This document shows positions 32,362-44,929 of a stretch of 64,000 bases of DNA, one piece after another (within the stretch, counting starts at the first letter, position 1; every line of letters begins with the position of its first letter). The translations under genes and the position numbers were made by a program. The stretch lies in NCBI GenBank assembly GCA_963693305.1, contig OY855905.1:16246237-16310236 (forward strand), given 5' to 3'. The notes under the pieces are model-generated. The model made no database searches, was not told the DNA's origin, and saw only the letters and a list, made by a program, of their open reading frames with translations. This DNA comes from Meandrina meandrites (taxonomy: Eukaryota; Cnidaria; Anthozoa; Scleractinia; Meandrinidae).

Positions 32362-33907
32362 CATTTCAAACAAAAAAGAGTTTATCAAAAAAATAAATAG
32401 CTTATTATATTCTTTTGTTTGGAAGGGAAAAGATAAAATAAAGCGCACTGCATTTATTAACCCTATTGACAAAGGAGGCTTGAAAATGCCCAACATTGAG
32501 TCAATGATTTCTGCCCAAAGAATAATTTGTATCAAAAGATATCTTTCCACTGATCCCGCTAGCTGGAAGGTTTTTCTGGATTTTTATCTTAAAAATGTAG
32601 GGGGGAAATTCTTGTTTCATTGTAATTTTAATTACACTAAACTACCGATAACTCTTCCAGAATTTTATAAAGAATGCATTGCGACATGGACCGTTTTAAA
32701 CGAGGACAACCCCTCCTCATCCTCAGAAATAGCAAATCTAGTCATATGGAACAACCAGTTCATTTGCATTGAATCCAAGTCAATTTATAACAGTAGGCTA
32801 ATTGATCTTGGAATCGTAAGAATTGGAGACCTCTACGACATACGGGGAGAGTTCAGGTCGAACAAGGAACCATTATATTCAACTCTCTCGCCAGTTGAAC
32901 ATTTTCTACTTTTCAGTCTCTTCAATGCTTTTCCAGGAAAATGGCGCAAAGTATTGAAAATAAATAAAAACTCTATCTCCTCAGAAACTTATGATCTAAT
33001 TCAAACTGATTTTAATCTACGTATTCAAGGGAAAATAGTCAATTTGCAAAATCTTAAATCGAAGTCATTATATGACAGTTTTGTTTCCAAGATATCCAGT
33101 ATACCAACAGCGCAAAAGAAATATAACGAAGCTTTCAGCACGCACGCATCCCAGTTAGACTGGGAAAAGATATATCTACTACCCTTCAAAACAACATTGG
33201 ATACTAAATTAAGAGAATTCCAATATAAAATATTAAATAGGATCTTATACACAAACAAGATGTTGTTTAAGTTTAAAAAAGTAGATTCTCCCTTATGCGA
33301 TTTTTGTGAAGAGGAGTTGGAGACCATAGAACATCTCTTTTTCCATTGTCCGAAAGTGTGTATGTTTTGGGATGATTTAAAGGTGTTACTTAATTCTTTA
33401 AATATAACTGTTAGCTTTGATATTAAGGATGTTCTTTTTGGGATTTTAGATACAGATAATATAAGCAATCTAGTCAACTACATCCTTCTTGAAAGTAAAT
33501 ATTTCATTTATCGTTGCAAGTTAAATAAGGGCTCCTTATGTGTAAGACTGCTAGTTGATAAATTTAAAAAGACGTTTCAAACCGAACGTTTTATTGCGAA
33601 AAAAAAACAACAAAACCCATTTCCATGACAAAAAATGGAAACCTTTACTCCCATTAATACAACAGTAGCTATTATCTCATTCTCGTTTTTTCTAAGATTC
33701 CCGAAATCACTCTGTAATTTTAAGTTTAAGTTTAATACGTAATCCTTGTGTAGTGTAGTGTAGTGTAGTGTAGTGTAGTGTAGTGTAGTTCGTTTTCTTT
33801 CTTTGTAGCTTGTAAGTAAGGTAAATGTTGTAAATTTGTAATTTTTTCTGTATGTTCTCGATCTATACCTGTAAAGGAAAAAAAGAAATAAAATCCAAAA
33901 AAAAAAA
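32362..33907 (+). mobile_element. 5'-truncated L1/Tx1-like LINE inserted in a relative
   Basis: Flanked by 14-bp near-identical duplications, ACCCTGACCAGACT (32348-32361) and ACCCTGACCAAACT (33908-33921), and ending in poly(A) at about 33896-33907. Its open frame to 33628 (382 codons after 32480, in frame from about 32382: EFIKKINSLLYSFVWKGKD) is the ORF2 C-terminal region. It has a GGLKMPNIESM block and a zinc-knuckle-like CDFCEEELETIEHLFFHC (about 33296-33350). The 3' UTR has a GTAGT tandem run (33750-33789). RT is absent through 5' truncation, the usual result of target-primed reverse transcription. Confidence 0.88.
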
Positions 33908-34775
33908 ACCCTGACCAAACTGGCTTTGTTAAAGGGCGATACATTGGTCAGAATATTAGGCTAATTAATGATATCATCGAACAGACAAAATTACAAAATA
34001 TTCCTGGGATTTTACTTTTACTTGACTTCCGGAAAGCATTCGACACCATTGAATGGTCCTCTATTCAAAACACTTTAAATCTCCTTAACTTCGGTGATGG
34101 TATTAAACGCTGGGTCTCCACTTTTTACACGACTCCTGAAAGTGCGGTCCTGAACAATGGATTTTCTACAAATTATTTTCAACTCTCAAGAGGGGTAAGG
34201 CAGGGTTGTCCCCTGTCGCCTTATCTCTTCATCTTAGGAGCTGAAATTTTAGCATGCAAGATTCGACAAAACATGGAAATACAGGGAATCAAAGCCTTCA
34301 ATTTCGAAGCTAAGATAAGTCAATTTGCTGATGACACTTCATTACGACTCTGCTAAAAAAGCAATCGAAGTGGTAGACGCCTTCGGGAATGTCTCCGGTT
34401 TACGAATAAATCCCACTTAAACCAAAGCTTTATGGCTCGGCCCTTGGAGAGAAAGAGAAGAACAGCCATTTGGGTTTAAATGGCCTAAAGAACCGCTTCG
34501 AGCATTAGGTATTTTTATATCATACGATGAAAGGCAGTATAATAAAAAGAATTTTCTAGTTAAAATTGACAAATTAGCTTCTAAACTAGAGGTTTGGCGG
34601 TCACGTAAGCTTTCTATATTAGGCAGATGCCTAATAACAAAATGCCTTGGTATCCTGCAATTAGGTTACTCTATGTCAATCCTGGAAGCTCCTTTGACTT
34701 GTATTCCAACTATCAATACAACTATTTTGCAGTTTATTTGGAAAAAAAAAGAAAGACAAGATCAAGCGTCAAGTA

Positions 34776-35930
34776 ATGTACCAAAATTATAATAAAGGAG
34801 GAATACGTGTTCCAAATGCGGGTGTAATGGCCAAATCCCTAAGACTAGCCTGGATATCAAGGCTTTTATCTAACGATGAGAAATGGAGCCAGGTTTGGAA
34901 AGCAATCCCAAACCACTTTTTCGACATGTATGGTGGTCTAAATGTCTTGTTAAGATGTAACCACGATTCGAGATTTCTTAAGCAGACCGGTATGCCTCAA
35001 TTTTACAAAGTAATGCTGCAGTACTTTCATGAATTAAAATCCTCCTACGAAACTGACCTTGGGCAGGACTTGGTTTTATTCAACAATAAAGAAATTCTTA
35101 TAGATAGTAAGACCTTTTTCTATAAATTGTGGTTTCAGAAAGGGATTTTCCGAGTTCACGACCTCCTTGCGAATAACGGTGCTTTTCTCTCGCATAGTGA
35201 ATTCACTACAAAGTATAACTTAAAATGTAACTTCTTACAGTATTTACAGGTGGTCTCAGCAATACCGAGGAGACTCGTTGAAAAAGCAAAACAAAATCTG
35301 GACGCTAAATTTACTTATTTACCAGATGATGCTTTCTTCCAGCTATCATTCTCAATAAGCGTGAATCTTCTAAAATGGAAGAGTAGAGACTACTACTGGC
35401 TTTTTATAAACAAAGACAATCCAGAACTCAAGGCGCCTAGGAAATGGGCTCGCGATCTGCAGTCCAACGAAATAGAATTGACGGGCTATTTAAAAAATCT
35501 AAGAAATATCTGCAAAGAAAATAATTTGAGAGAGTTCTACTTTAAATTTTTACACAGGATTATTGTAACAAGAAAGGAACTGTGTTTATACGGAATAGAA
35601 AGTGACAGTGCCTGCGTTTATTGTCAGGAACCTGACTCAATTAGCCATTCTTTCATCCACTGTCGATGGTCGAAAGAGTTTTTTGCAGAAGTCGTTAAGT
35701 TGTTTAATGAAAAAAATGGCACCTCCTACTCACTCAACATAACTGAGTTACTCTTTGGGAAATTCCCAACTGAAATTACCGCCCCATCAACTATGATGTT
35801 AAAAAAGCTTAACTATGTTCTTTTATTTGCTAGATACTATCTCTATACAAACAAGTTAAATTCAAAAGAACTGAGATTAAGAGAATTTATAAAAAAATTA
35901 GAATTGAAATATCGCATTGAAAAATTCTAA
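34776..35930 (+). pseudogene. ORF2 C-terminal region of the host L1/Tx1-like LINE
   Basis: A 384-codon open frame starting MYQNYNKGGIRVPN, with a C-terminal CVYCQEPDSISHSFIHC motif that parallels the younger LINE's zinc-knuckle-like motif. Sequence just upstream would continue the LINE protein in another frame, with the break in an A run at about 34741-34750. It probably represents the thumb-to-C-terminus of ORF2p rather than an independent gene. Confidence 0.8.
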
Positions 35931-36231
35931 TCAATGATAAATCAAGCCTCAAATAGGTCCAGATAATGTTTAAAGGAAGCTATGGCGTATAAAATTATAC
36001 ACACGGTGAAGGTTATGACTTGCACGGTGTCCGCTATATATACAGAATACATATGATGCCTATTGACCTGACGTCGCCAATTGTTGTTGTAATAATTTTT
36101 TTTGTGTTTTTATCTAAAACCAATAGTTTAATGTAGCATTAACCAGTGTAATGTATGTAGCAATATTGTGATGTATTAATGTAATGTACCTTGTTATTGA
36201 AATAAAGATGATTAAAAAAAACTTAAAAATG

Positions 36232-36380
36232 TACCGTAAAATTCCGGTTATAAGGCCACCCCCGCTTATAAGTCCCCCCCCGGTTATAGGCCCATATATG
36301 AAACTGGAAACAAAAAAATTCATCCGATTATCGGCCCCCGGATATAGGCCCCCCGCTGCTGGATGACAGTACTGAACAGG
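36232..36380. repeat. CCGGTTATAAGCCC interspersed repeat, copy 2
   Basis: Same family and orientation as 10869-11052: ACCGTAAAATTCCGGTTATA at the start and GGATGACAGTACTGAAC at the end. It directly follows the LINE tail. Confidence 0.65.
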
Positions 36381-36639
36381 GTTAAATGTTGCTTAAAACT
36401 ACACATACACCGACTTATTTTTTTGTTGTCATAAGTAAAAATGCGTCCTCCATTTAAGATGTTCCTCTAACTGAACACAGTAAAAAAAAGTTAACAACTT
36501 TTAACACTGCTGTACTATTGCATTTCTAATCAGGACTTAAAAAAATTCTTTCAGTGTTTCTCTCTTTTTACTGCCATCTGTAATCTGCATAGAAATGTTT
36601 TTCCTTTGAACCAGTCTTGTCAAATGACAAAATGAAATT

Positions 36640-36782
36640 GCATAGCGCTGTCATAGCCTCGTTATTCGTTATATTGAGGTATATTTTACGTTCGGGCTTC
36701 TGGATTGTGTTCGTAATAACGAGGATTTCGTTATATTGAGGTTCGTCATATCGAGGTTCTGTTCCATACATTTTACTGTAAT
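36640..36782. mobile_element. Mariner-like terminal fragment
   Basis: Repeated CGTTATATTGAGGT and CGTCATATCGAGGT phrases lead to TACATTTTACTGTA, the style of a Tc1/mariner terminus with a TA target. No opposite end was identified. Confidence 0.45.
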
Positions 36783-37690
36783 TGTGGCCAGGCTGAACAC
36801 AATAAAAAATTAAGTCCGCAATGCGTACATGTGTGGCTTACGAGTCCACTTGTATCACTTGACTGAAGTTAAACTGAAGAGAAAGTAGGTGGTTATGAGT
36901 CGATTGTAACATTTGGATTAAATTTATGGCAACATAAAGTAGAAAGTTAATTCTGAACATGGTAAGAAGTAACTCTCTGGATATTTCGCTCAGAGAGAAA
37001 GTGTGGAGTGACAATATCTCTCTAAAGATGAACACTTTTCCATGTTGAAATTCTTACACATTGCCTCTAAATTGAAAATTGCACAAATGGTTACCAGCAA
37101 AAAAGTGTGCCTGGTAAGTAAGTAAAAATGTTACAGTAAATTATGTGTTATTACTCAATTTGTTGAAATTTACTACTTGCCCACCAGTTAGACTAAGGCG
37201 AAGGAGACAAAACAACAAGTCACTTGGTTCAAATGTATCAGTCAGTCGTATCAGTCCCTCACTATTTAGGCTAAATAGGAGATAGGATAACGAGTGACTT
37301 TGTTGTTTAAAATGTAAATTTTATTGTCTGTGCTTTTCTGAGGTAAATCAAATCAGCCTTTCTTTGCATACTGTGTACATTCATGACCCAAGAGCTGACC
37401 ATCCCTCAGTTCCGAGCTAAGAGACACAAACAGACCAGAAGGATCATGGGCTCTTGGGAAGAGAACATATCTCCGAGGAATGGTGGATGAAATTGCAGGT
37501 TTCCAATGTCTAAATTTCAATGAAGGAAGCATCTTCAATTTTTTCTTTCCACATGCAAGGGCACTATAGACACCAGTAAGTTATTCTGGGCAGGGAATTT
37601 TTAAAAATTTTGTCTCACTGTTGTTGCAAGAGTATGCAGCCAGACTATCAGTAAATGACAACAACGACAAAATGATACATTGTGTCATAA
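36783..37690. other. Unassigned DNA
   Basis: No gene, RNA or repeat boundary recognised. Short minus-strand frames at 36838-37035 and 37353-37538 have no domain. Confidence 0.35.
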
Positions 37691-38600
37691 ATATTTTAAT
37701 AATTGGTTTAGAGTAAAATAGCTAACATAACAGCAAGACAAAAGTTGAAATGATCCGAGTTTCCAAAAATTATGTTTTTTAGTGTTCCTCAAGAAAACAA
37801 TTTAAAGATTGACTTAGAGTTCAATCGCCAACATAATAACAGAACAAAAAGTTGAAATATGTTCTTCAGTGTTTCTTAAAGCTTAGTTCCCACTAGCAAC
37901 ATAAGGATCATAAGCATAAGCATAATCATAAACATAAACATAAGCTTCTTATGTTCTAGTGGGAATGGCCGCACTGAAAACACAAAGAATGGTATTCCAA
38001 TGCGTGTCCTTTTAAAATGAACCGACCCGAAAAAACTGGACCTAGAATTTTATTGGCCAAAACACAATGACCCAGTTGCGTCATTATGCTTCTGATTATG
38101 TCGTTATGATTTTCGCGTTCCCACTATAAAGAACAGCAACATAGTCATAGTCATAGACATAATCATAATCATAAGAAAATGGTCGATCATTTTATTATGA
38201 TTATGATTATGTTGATCATAAGGGCGCTTATGATTATGTTTCTGGACGTTCCCACTAAGACATAAGCGACATAACAGCGTTATGTTTGTGCTTATGATTT
38301 TGATCGTTATGTCGCTAGTGGGAAATAGGCTTAACAAACCAGACTATTGCGATTGGTTTATAGTTCAATCGCTACATAATAACAGCACAAAACACTGACA
38401 AAAGTTCAAATGATTCAAGTTTCCAAAATGTTCTTTAGTGTTTGTCAACATAACAAAGTAACGATTGGCTTAGAATTGAGTCGCTAATATAATAACAGCA
38501 CAAAAGTCGAAATAATCCGAACTTCCAAAATATTCTTCAACATAAACTTACGATTGGCTTAGAGTCCAATCGCTAACATGATAACGCAGGAATAAGAGCA
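37690..38600. repeat. Degenerate tandem repeats of about 110-120 bp
   Basis: About five diverged units share GATTGGCTTAGAGT, AATCGCTAACATAATAACAG, CACAAAAGTTGAAATGAT and TTCCAAAATGTTCTTTAGTG. The array is interrupted by the fold-back element at 37886-38328. Confidence 0.65.
37886..38328. mobile_element. Fold-back element with CATAAG/CATAAT repeats
   Basis: Inverted ends TTCCCACTAGCAACATAA and its inverse (CGCTAGTGGGAA) enclose internal inverted copies of TTCCCACTA and runs of CATAAGCATAATCATAA type repeats. A possible 5-bp duplication GCTTA is at 37881-37885 and 38329-38333. No coding capacity. Confidence 0.65.
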
Positions 38601-39207
38601 CAAAAGCTAAAGCAACAAGAGTGCTTTAAGCGACAAACCTGACCGAAGATTCAAGCAGTTAAATGCTGTCTTTTGAGATCGTAAAAGCTCTTGTACAACC
38701 TACACCTATAACACAAGCCGGGTCCAGATGTGTTGTCTTGTATGAGAACTAACTCGTGAAAAAAAAACGGTGAAGAACAGCTCCCAGAATAACCTGGCCG
38801 ACACATTACCGACAGTCTACCAACAGGTCCCCGACAGTTGGCCGACAGATACCTTACAGTGGTGAAATCGTTATATCTGTGTTGGCTTTCAACAGATATA
38901 ATTTGGTAAATGTTGCCCGCGATCGAAGCCAAAATAGCTGACTTAAAACGATGGAAACTACACATTGTTATAATCTCACCGAATGAAGCTCATTCAACGA
39001 AAGATGTCTCCAAAACTGATCCCACAAACTTGAAAAATCTCTACACGTGTTGCAATTTCCCTGAGTATTTATTAAAGGGAAAAAACCAATGTTTTTGAGG
39101 CCACTTACGAGTTGTAAGACGTAAATAATGCTGTGAAGTTTGTATCGCCCAGTAGGCTGTTCTTCATTTTCACCAAAAAACGCACACATAAACAACCAAA
39201 ATGGCGG
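38601..39207. other. Unassigned DNA
   Basis: No gene recognised. A patch at 38800-38870 repeats CCGACAG-type phrases. Frames at 38651-38965 and 38968-39363 (-) have no domain. Confidence 0.35.
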
Positions 39208-39861
39208 AAAGGGCGCGATCCATTCAACCAAAATTTCCGGAAATTTCGGTTCGAAACTCAATGGAACGGTTCGGCCCAATTGGAAACCTTTCGAGGAGGA
39301 CCACTTTTCTGGTCGGACCGGTCCGATCGGAAATTTGCCGTTCCATTGGACATTTCCACTCACTTTCGTTTCTCAAGCGTCTTAACTTCACCAAGACCTA
39401 AAAGACGGCGGCGACAGGCCTTTTCACCAGCGAAGCGCATGTTTCCTCGCTTCACACGTCGATCGTGAGAATTATTTCTAGAACTTTCCATGACATATTT
39501 CAATGTCAGCGCCACGGACGATATGTTTCGTACAGTTCTTGGAAAGGTCCTGTCGGGTGCAACTTCACGTATTGTATAGGCAAATATCTCGAATCAGTTG
39601 AGCTAAAAATAGTCTGTAAAACCACGGGTAAATTTACCTCTTCTCATGAAGCAACTAACAGGTAATTATTATCTTGTTGTTGTTCTGTAGGATTGAAATT
39701 GTCTGTTTGCTTGAAATGACACTCGAGTAACAAACAAGTCGCACGGCAAACCCACCATTTGAAGTGACAAGTTCAGTCCAGTGGAAAATACCGTTCCTTT
39801 CCACACACGGAAATTTCAAAAACTCAAACCGGAATTTTTAGTTGAATGGATCGCGCCCTTT
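39208..39861. mobile_element. Terminal-inverted-repeat element, GGGCGCGATCCATTCAA
   Basis: AAAGGGCGCGATCCATTCAA at the left is matched in inverse at the right end (39843-39861), followed inward by related AAAATTTCCGGAAATTTC and GAAATTTCCGTG blocks. The overlapping plus-strand frames at 39133-39468 reflect this repeat and are not supported as genes. Confidence 0.55.
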
Positions 39862-40058
39862 TTTGTTTCATGCGACACAAACTTCTACCCAGGCTCTCTC
39901 ACAAGCCCACGTGACGGGGGCTTGACTGTCGTGGACAAATACACAAATAAACAAGAAGCTGCCACCAACTTAAAACCGCGCTTATATTTTTTGCTAATTA
40001 AAAGCTTTAACCTTTAACTTTAATCTGTTTGCACTATGAGTAAAGGAATGGCAAAGTA

Positions 40059-40559
40059 CAGTCGAAGCTCTCTTAACGGACACTCTCGTAAGAGGACAGC
40101 TCTACTTACAGCCGCCTTGTTTGAAACCCCGTTTTAAATCCCATACAAACTCTATATTTTTACATTCTACTAAGCGGACATTCTCGTAAGCGGCCGCGGA
40201 CACTTTCAGAGATTACGACTTAGACTTTTTCTTTGTTTTTAAGCTCCCGTAAGCGGACACCCGAAAGAAAATCTTATTAACAACCGCTGTATCTTGGTTT
40301 TATCAATCAACTTCACATCGCCGTTCGTCACAATGATTTTACAGTTATTACAGTACCATATTTCAGTCTTTGTTTTGTCGTCATCCACGTCCAGTTACAA
40401 TACAGAATCTATTGTTAGCAGGGCAAGCTCCCGTAAGCGGCCATCTATCCCTTACACCTCTAGTGGCCGCTTACGAAAACCATTCTCGTAAGCGGCCAGC
40501 TCCAGTTACGGACACTTTTTTCGAGTGCCGAGGGTGTCCGCTTACGAGAGCTTCGACTG
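40059..40559. mobile_element. Pogo/mariner-like MITE
   Basis: A 501-bp element with inverted ends CAGTCGAAGCTCTCTTAACG and CGAGAGCTTCGACTG, flanked by TA (40057-40058 and 40560-40561). Repeated CTCGTAAGCGG phrases lie inside. The CAGTCGAA-CTCT terminus with TA target matches the pogo/Tigger style. Confidence 0.75.
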
Positions 40560-40561
40560 TA

Positions 40562-41108
40562 GTCACGAGAGTCACACAATCCGAGGTTTACGTTATCTCC
40601 GGCTATCTTAAGCTTGGGGGTTTTCCCTTCTAATGACGTAACCCCTGCACGTCCAGGCACGCTCAATTGTTTAATACTTAAGCAAATATTTCATTTCCCT
40701 TCAAATCTCTAAACTCACTTCAATGAAATAGCCAAAGAATTCATTTCAATTGCCTAAACCCACAAGGAAAACTCCCAGAAGAGCAAACAAATTAATGACC
40801 GTCGCTTTTGCCGATATAAACTTGCAAAGAAAACAAAATGTTATTTGTCACGTTGCGAAAGTGAAACCTGCAACATCAGCGCATTCCATGCTGACGTAAA
40901 ACCTTTTCTTAGTGTATTCAATATTAGCTTCGACTCCAACGCTTCGAAAAAAACAAACAAAAGAAAATATACTTTATACGTTAATGTTTGGACAGCTTGT
41001 GGCAAATGTATATCACAGGAAGGGTGATTCAAAGTCGCAATCACCATTAGCCCGAGAGAAGGTTTCGGTCTGGTCGCCGACAAACAAGAAGTTGCTAGAA
41101 ACTTAAAA
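40562..41108. other. Spacer before the satellite
   Basis: No gene or defined repeat. The last bases (ACAAACAAGAAGTTGCTAGA then AACTTAAAAC) resemble 39937-39978 (ACAAATAAACAAGAAGCTGC then AACTTAAAAC), so a diverged repeat adjoins the array. The satellite begins immediately after. Confidence 0.4.
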
Positions 41109-44100
41109 CGTAAAAATTGATTTTCTCATGATCTGAGCTCGGGGACCGCTTGCGCGCCGATTTGGGCGTGAGTACCCAATTTCATGAAAATTGCGATTCG
41201 GCCGTAAAAATTGATTTTCTAATGATCTGAGCTCGGGGACCAGTTTGTGCGCCGATTTGAGCCGTGAGCACCCAATTTAATGAAAATTGCAATTCGGCCG
41301 TAACAATTTATTTCTCATGATCTGAGCTCGGGGACCGCTTGTGAGTCGATTTGGGCCGTGAGCACCCAATTTCATAAAAACTGCGATTCGGCCGTAAAAA
41401 TTGATTTTCTCATGATCTGAGCTCGGGGACCGCTTCTGCACCGATTTGGGCCGTGAGTACCCAATTTCATGAAAATTGCGATTCGGCTGTAAAAATTGAT
41501 TTTCTCATGATCTGAGCTCAGGAACCGCTTGTGAGTCGATTTGGGCCGTGAGCACCCAATTTCATGAAAATCGCGATTCGGCCGAAAACATTGATTTTGT
41601 CATGATCTGAGCTCGGGGAGCGCTTGTGAGTCGCTGTGGGCCGTGAGAACCCAATTTCATGAAAAGTGCGATTCGGCCGTAAAAATTGATTTTCTCATGA
41701 TGTAAGCTCGGGCAACGCCTGTGCGCCGCTTTGGGCCGTGAGCACCCAATTTCATGAAAATATCGATTCGGCCAAAAAAATTGATTTTCTCATGATCTGA
41801 GCTCGGGGACCGCTAGTGCGTTGATTTGGGCCGTGAACACCCAACGTCATGAAAATTGCGATTCGGCCGTAAAAATTGATTTTCTCATGATCTGAGCTCG
41901 GGGACCCGCTTGTGCGACGATTTCGGACGTGAGCACCCAATTTCCTGAAAATTGCGATTCGGACGTAAAAATTGATTTTCTCATGATCTGAGCTCGGAGA
42001 CCGCTTTTTCGTCGATTTGGGCCGCGAGCACCCAATTTCATGAAAATTGCGATTCGGCCATAAAAATTGATGTTCTCATGATCTGAGCTCGGGGACCGCT
42101 TGTGCGTCGATTTGGGCCGTGAGCACCCAATTTCATGAAAATTGCGATTCGGCCGTAAAAATTGATTTTCTCATGATCTGAGCTCGGGGACCGCTTGTGC
42201 GTAAATTTGGGCCGTGAGCACCCAATTTCCTGAAAATTGCGATTCGGCCGTAAAAATTGATTTTCTCATGATCTGAGCTCGGGGACCGCCTGTGCGTTGA
42301 TTTGGGCCGTGAGCACCCAATGTCATGAAAATTGCGATTCGGCCGTAAAAATTGATTTTCTCATGATCTGAGCTCGGGGACCGCTTGTGCGTCAATTTGG
42401 GCCGTGAGACCTCAATTTCATGAAAATTGCAATTCGGCCGTAAAAATTGATTTTCTCATGATCTGAGCTCGGGGACCGCTTGTGTGTAAATTTGGGCCGT
42501 GAGCACCCAATTTCCTGAAAATTGCGATTCCGCCGTAAAAATATATTTTCTCATGATCTGAGCTCAGGGACCGCGTGTGCGTTGATTTGGGCCGGAGCAC
42601 CCAATGTCATGAAAATTGCGATTCGGCCGTAAAAATTGATTTTCTCATGATCTGAGCTCGGGGACCGCTTGTGCGTCGATTTGGGCCGTGAGAACTCAAT
42701 TTCATGAAAATTGCGATTCGGCCGTAAAAATTGATTTTCTCATGATCTGAGCTCGGGGACCGCTTGTGCGTCGATTTGGGCCGTGAGCACCCAATTTCAT
42801 GAAAATTGCGATTCGGCCGTAAAAATTGATTTTCTCATGATCTGAGCTCGGGGACCGCCTGTGCGTTGATTTGGGCCGTGAGTACCCAATGTCATGAAAA
42901 TTGCGATTCGGCCGTAAAAATTGATTTTATCATGATCTGAGCTCGGGGACCGCTTGTGGGTTGATTTGGGCCGTGAGCACTCAACTTCATGAAAATTGCG
43001 ATTCGGCCGTAAAAATTGATTTTCTCATGATCTGAGCTCGGGGACCGCTTATGCGTCGATTTGGGCCGTGAGCACCCATTTTCATGAAAATTGCGATTCG
43101 GCCGTAAAAATTGATTTCCTCATGATCTGAGCTATGAGACCGCTTTTGCGTCCATTTGGGCCGTGAGAACCCAATTTCATGAAAATTGCGATTCGGCCGT
43201 AAAAATTGATTTTCTAGTGATCTGAGTTCGGGGACCGCTTGTGCGTCGATTTGGGCCGTGAGCACCCAATTTCATGAAAATTGCGATCGGGCCATAAAAA
43301 TTGATTTTCTCATGATCTGAGCTCGTGGACCGCCTATGCGTTGATTTGGGCCGTGAGCGCCCAATGTTATGAAAATTGCGATTCGGCCATAAAAATTGAT
43401 TTTGTCATGATGTGAGCTCCGGGACCGCTTGTGCGTCGATTTTGGCCGTGAGCACCCAATTTAATGAAAATTGCGATTCGGCCGTAAAAATTGATTTTCT
43501 CATGATCTGAGCTCGGGGACCGTTTGTGCTTCGATTTGGGCCGTGAGCACCCAAATTCATGAAAATTGCGATTCGGCCGTAAAAATTGATTTTCTCATGA
43601 TCTGAGCTCGGGGACAGCCTGTGCGTTGATTTGGGCCGTGAGCACCCAATGTCATGAAAAGTGTGATTCGGCCGTAAAAATTGATTTTCTCATGATCTGA
43701 GCTCGGGCACCGCTTGTGCGTCGATTTGGGCCGTGAGCACCCAATTTCATGAAAATTGCGATTCGGCCGTAAAAATTGATTTTCTCATGATCTGAGCTCG
43801 GGGACCGCCTGTGAGTTGATTTGGGCCGTGAGCACCCAATGTCATGACAATTGCGATTCGGCCGTAAAAATTGATTTTCTCATGATCTGAGCTCGGGGAC
43901 CGCTTGGGCGTCGATTTGGGCCGTCAACACCCAATTCCGTGAAAATTGCGATTCGGCCGTAAAAATTGATTTTCTCGTGATCTGAGCTCGGAGACCGCTT
44001 TTGCGTCGATTTCGGCCGTGAGCACCCAATTTCATGAAAATTGCCATACGGCCGTAAAAATTGATTTCCTCATGATCTGAGCTCTGAGACCGCTTTTGCG

Positions 44101-44929
44101 ACGATTTGGGCCGTGAGCACCCAATTTCATGAAAATTGCGATTCGGCCGTAAAAATTGATTTTCTCATGATTTGAGCTCGGGGACCGCGTGTACGTTGAT
44201 TTGAGCCGGAGCACCCAATTTCATGAAAATTGCGATTTGGCCGTAAAAATTGATTTTCTCATGATCTGAGCTTGAGGACCGCCTTTGCTTTGATCTGGGC
44301 TGCGAGCACCCAATGTCATGAAAATTGCGATTCGGGCGTAAAAATTGATTTTCTCATGATCTGAGCTCGGGCACCGCTTGTGCGTCGATTTGGGCCGTGA
44401 GCACCCAATTTCATCAAAATTGCGATTGGGCCGTAAAAATTGATTTTCTCATGATCTGAGCTCGGGGACCGCGTGTGCGTTGATTTGAGCCGGAGAACCC
44501 AATTTCATGAAAATTGCGATTTGGCCGTAAAAATTGATTTTCTCATGATCTGAGCTTGGGGACCACCTTTGCTTTGATTTGGGCTGCGAGCACCCAATGT
44601 CATGAAAATTGCGATTCGGGCGTAAAAATTGATTTTCTCATGATCTGAGCTCGGGGACCGCCTGTGCGTTGATTTGGGCCGTGGGCACCCAATGTCATTA
44701 AAATTGCGATTCGGCCGTAAAAATTGATTTTCTCATGATCTGAGCTCGGGGACCGCTTGTACGTCGATTTGGGCAGTGAGCACCCAATTTCATGAAAATT
44801 GCGATTCGGCCGTAAAAATTGATTTTCTCATGATCTGAGCTCGGGGACCGCCTGTGCGTGGATTTGGGCCTTGACCACCCAAAGTCATGAAAATTGCGAT
44901 TCGGCCCTAAAAATTGATTTTCTCATGAT

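Larger units (their letters stand above)
31905..36222 (+). mobile_element. L1/Tx1-like LINE, interrupted host copy
   Basis: ORF2 pieces in order: a frame from about 31905 (EILKEIESFYGNLDTSQD), a small deletion/frameshift near 32095, SDDGFTAEFYN to HPDQT (about 32100-32361), then the inserted younger LINE, then TGFVKGRYIGQN, LDFRKAFD, RGVRQGCPLSP and the catalytic FADD (about 34325) in 33922-34353, further frameshifts at about 34355-34760, and the C-terminal region 34776-35930. A 3' tail ends in an A-rich AATAAA-type end at about 36222. The RT core motifs show it was a functional family, but this copy is dead. The 5' part is missing. Confidence 0.85.

Noticed and set aside
39133..39468. Host gene in 39.1-39.5 kb
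   Set aside because: Three overlapping frames follow the inverted-repeat element at 39208-39861; no domain was seen.
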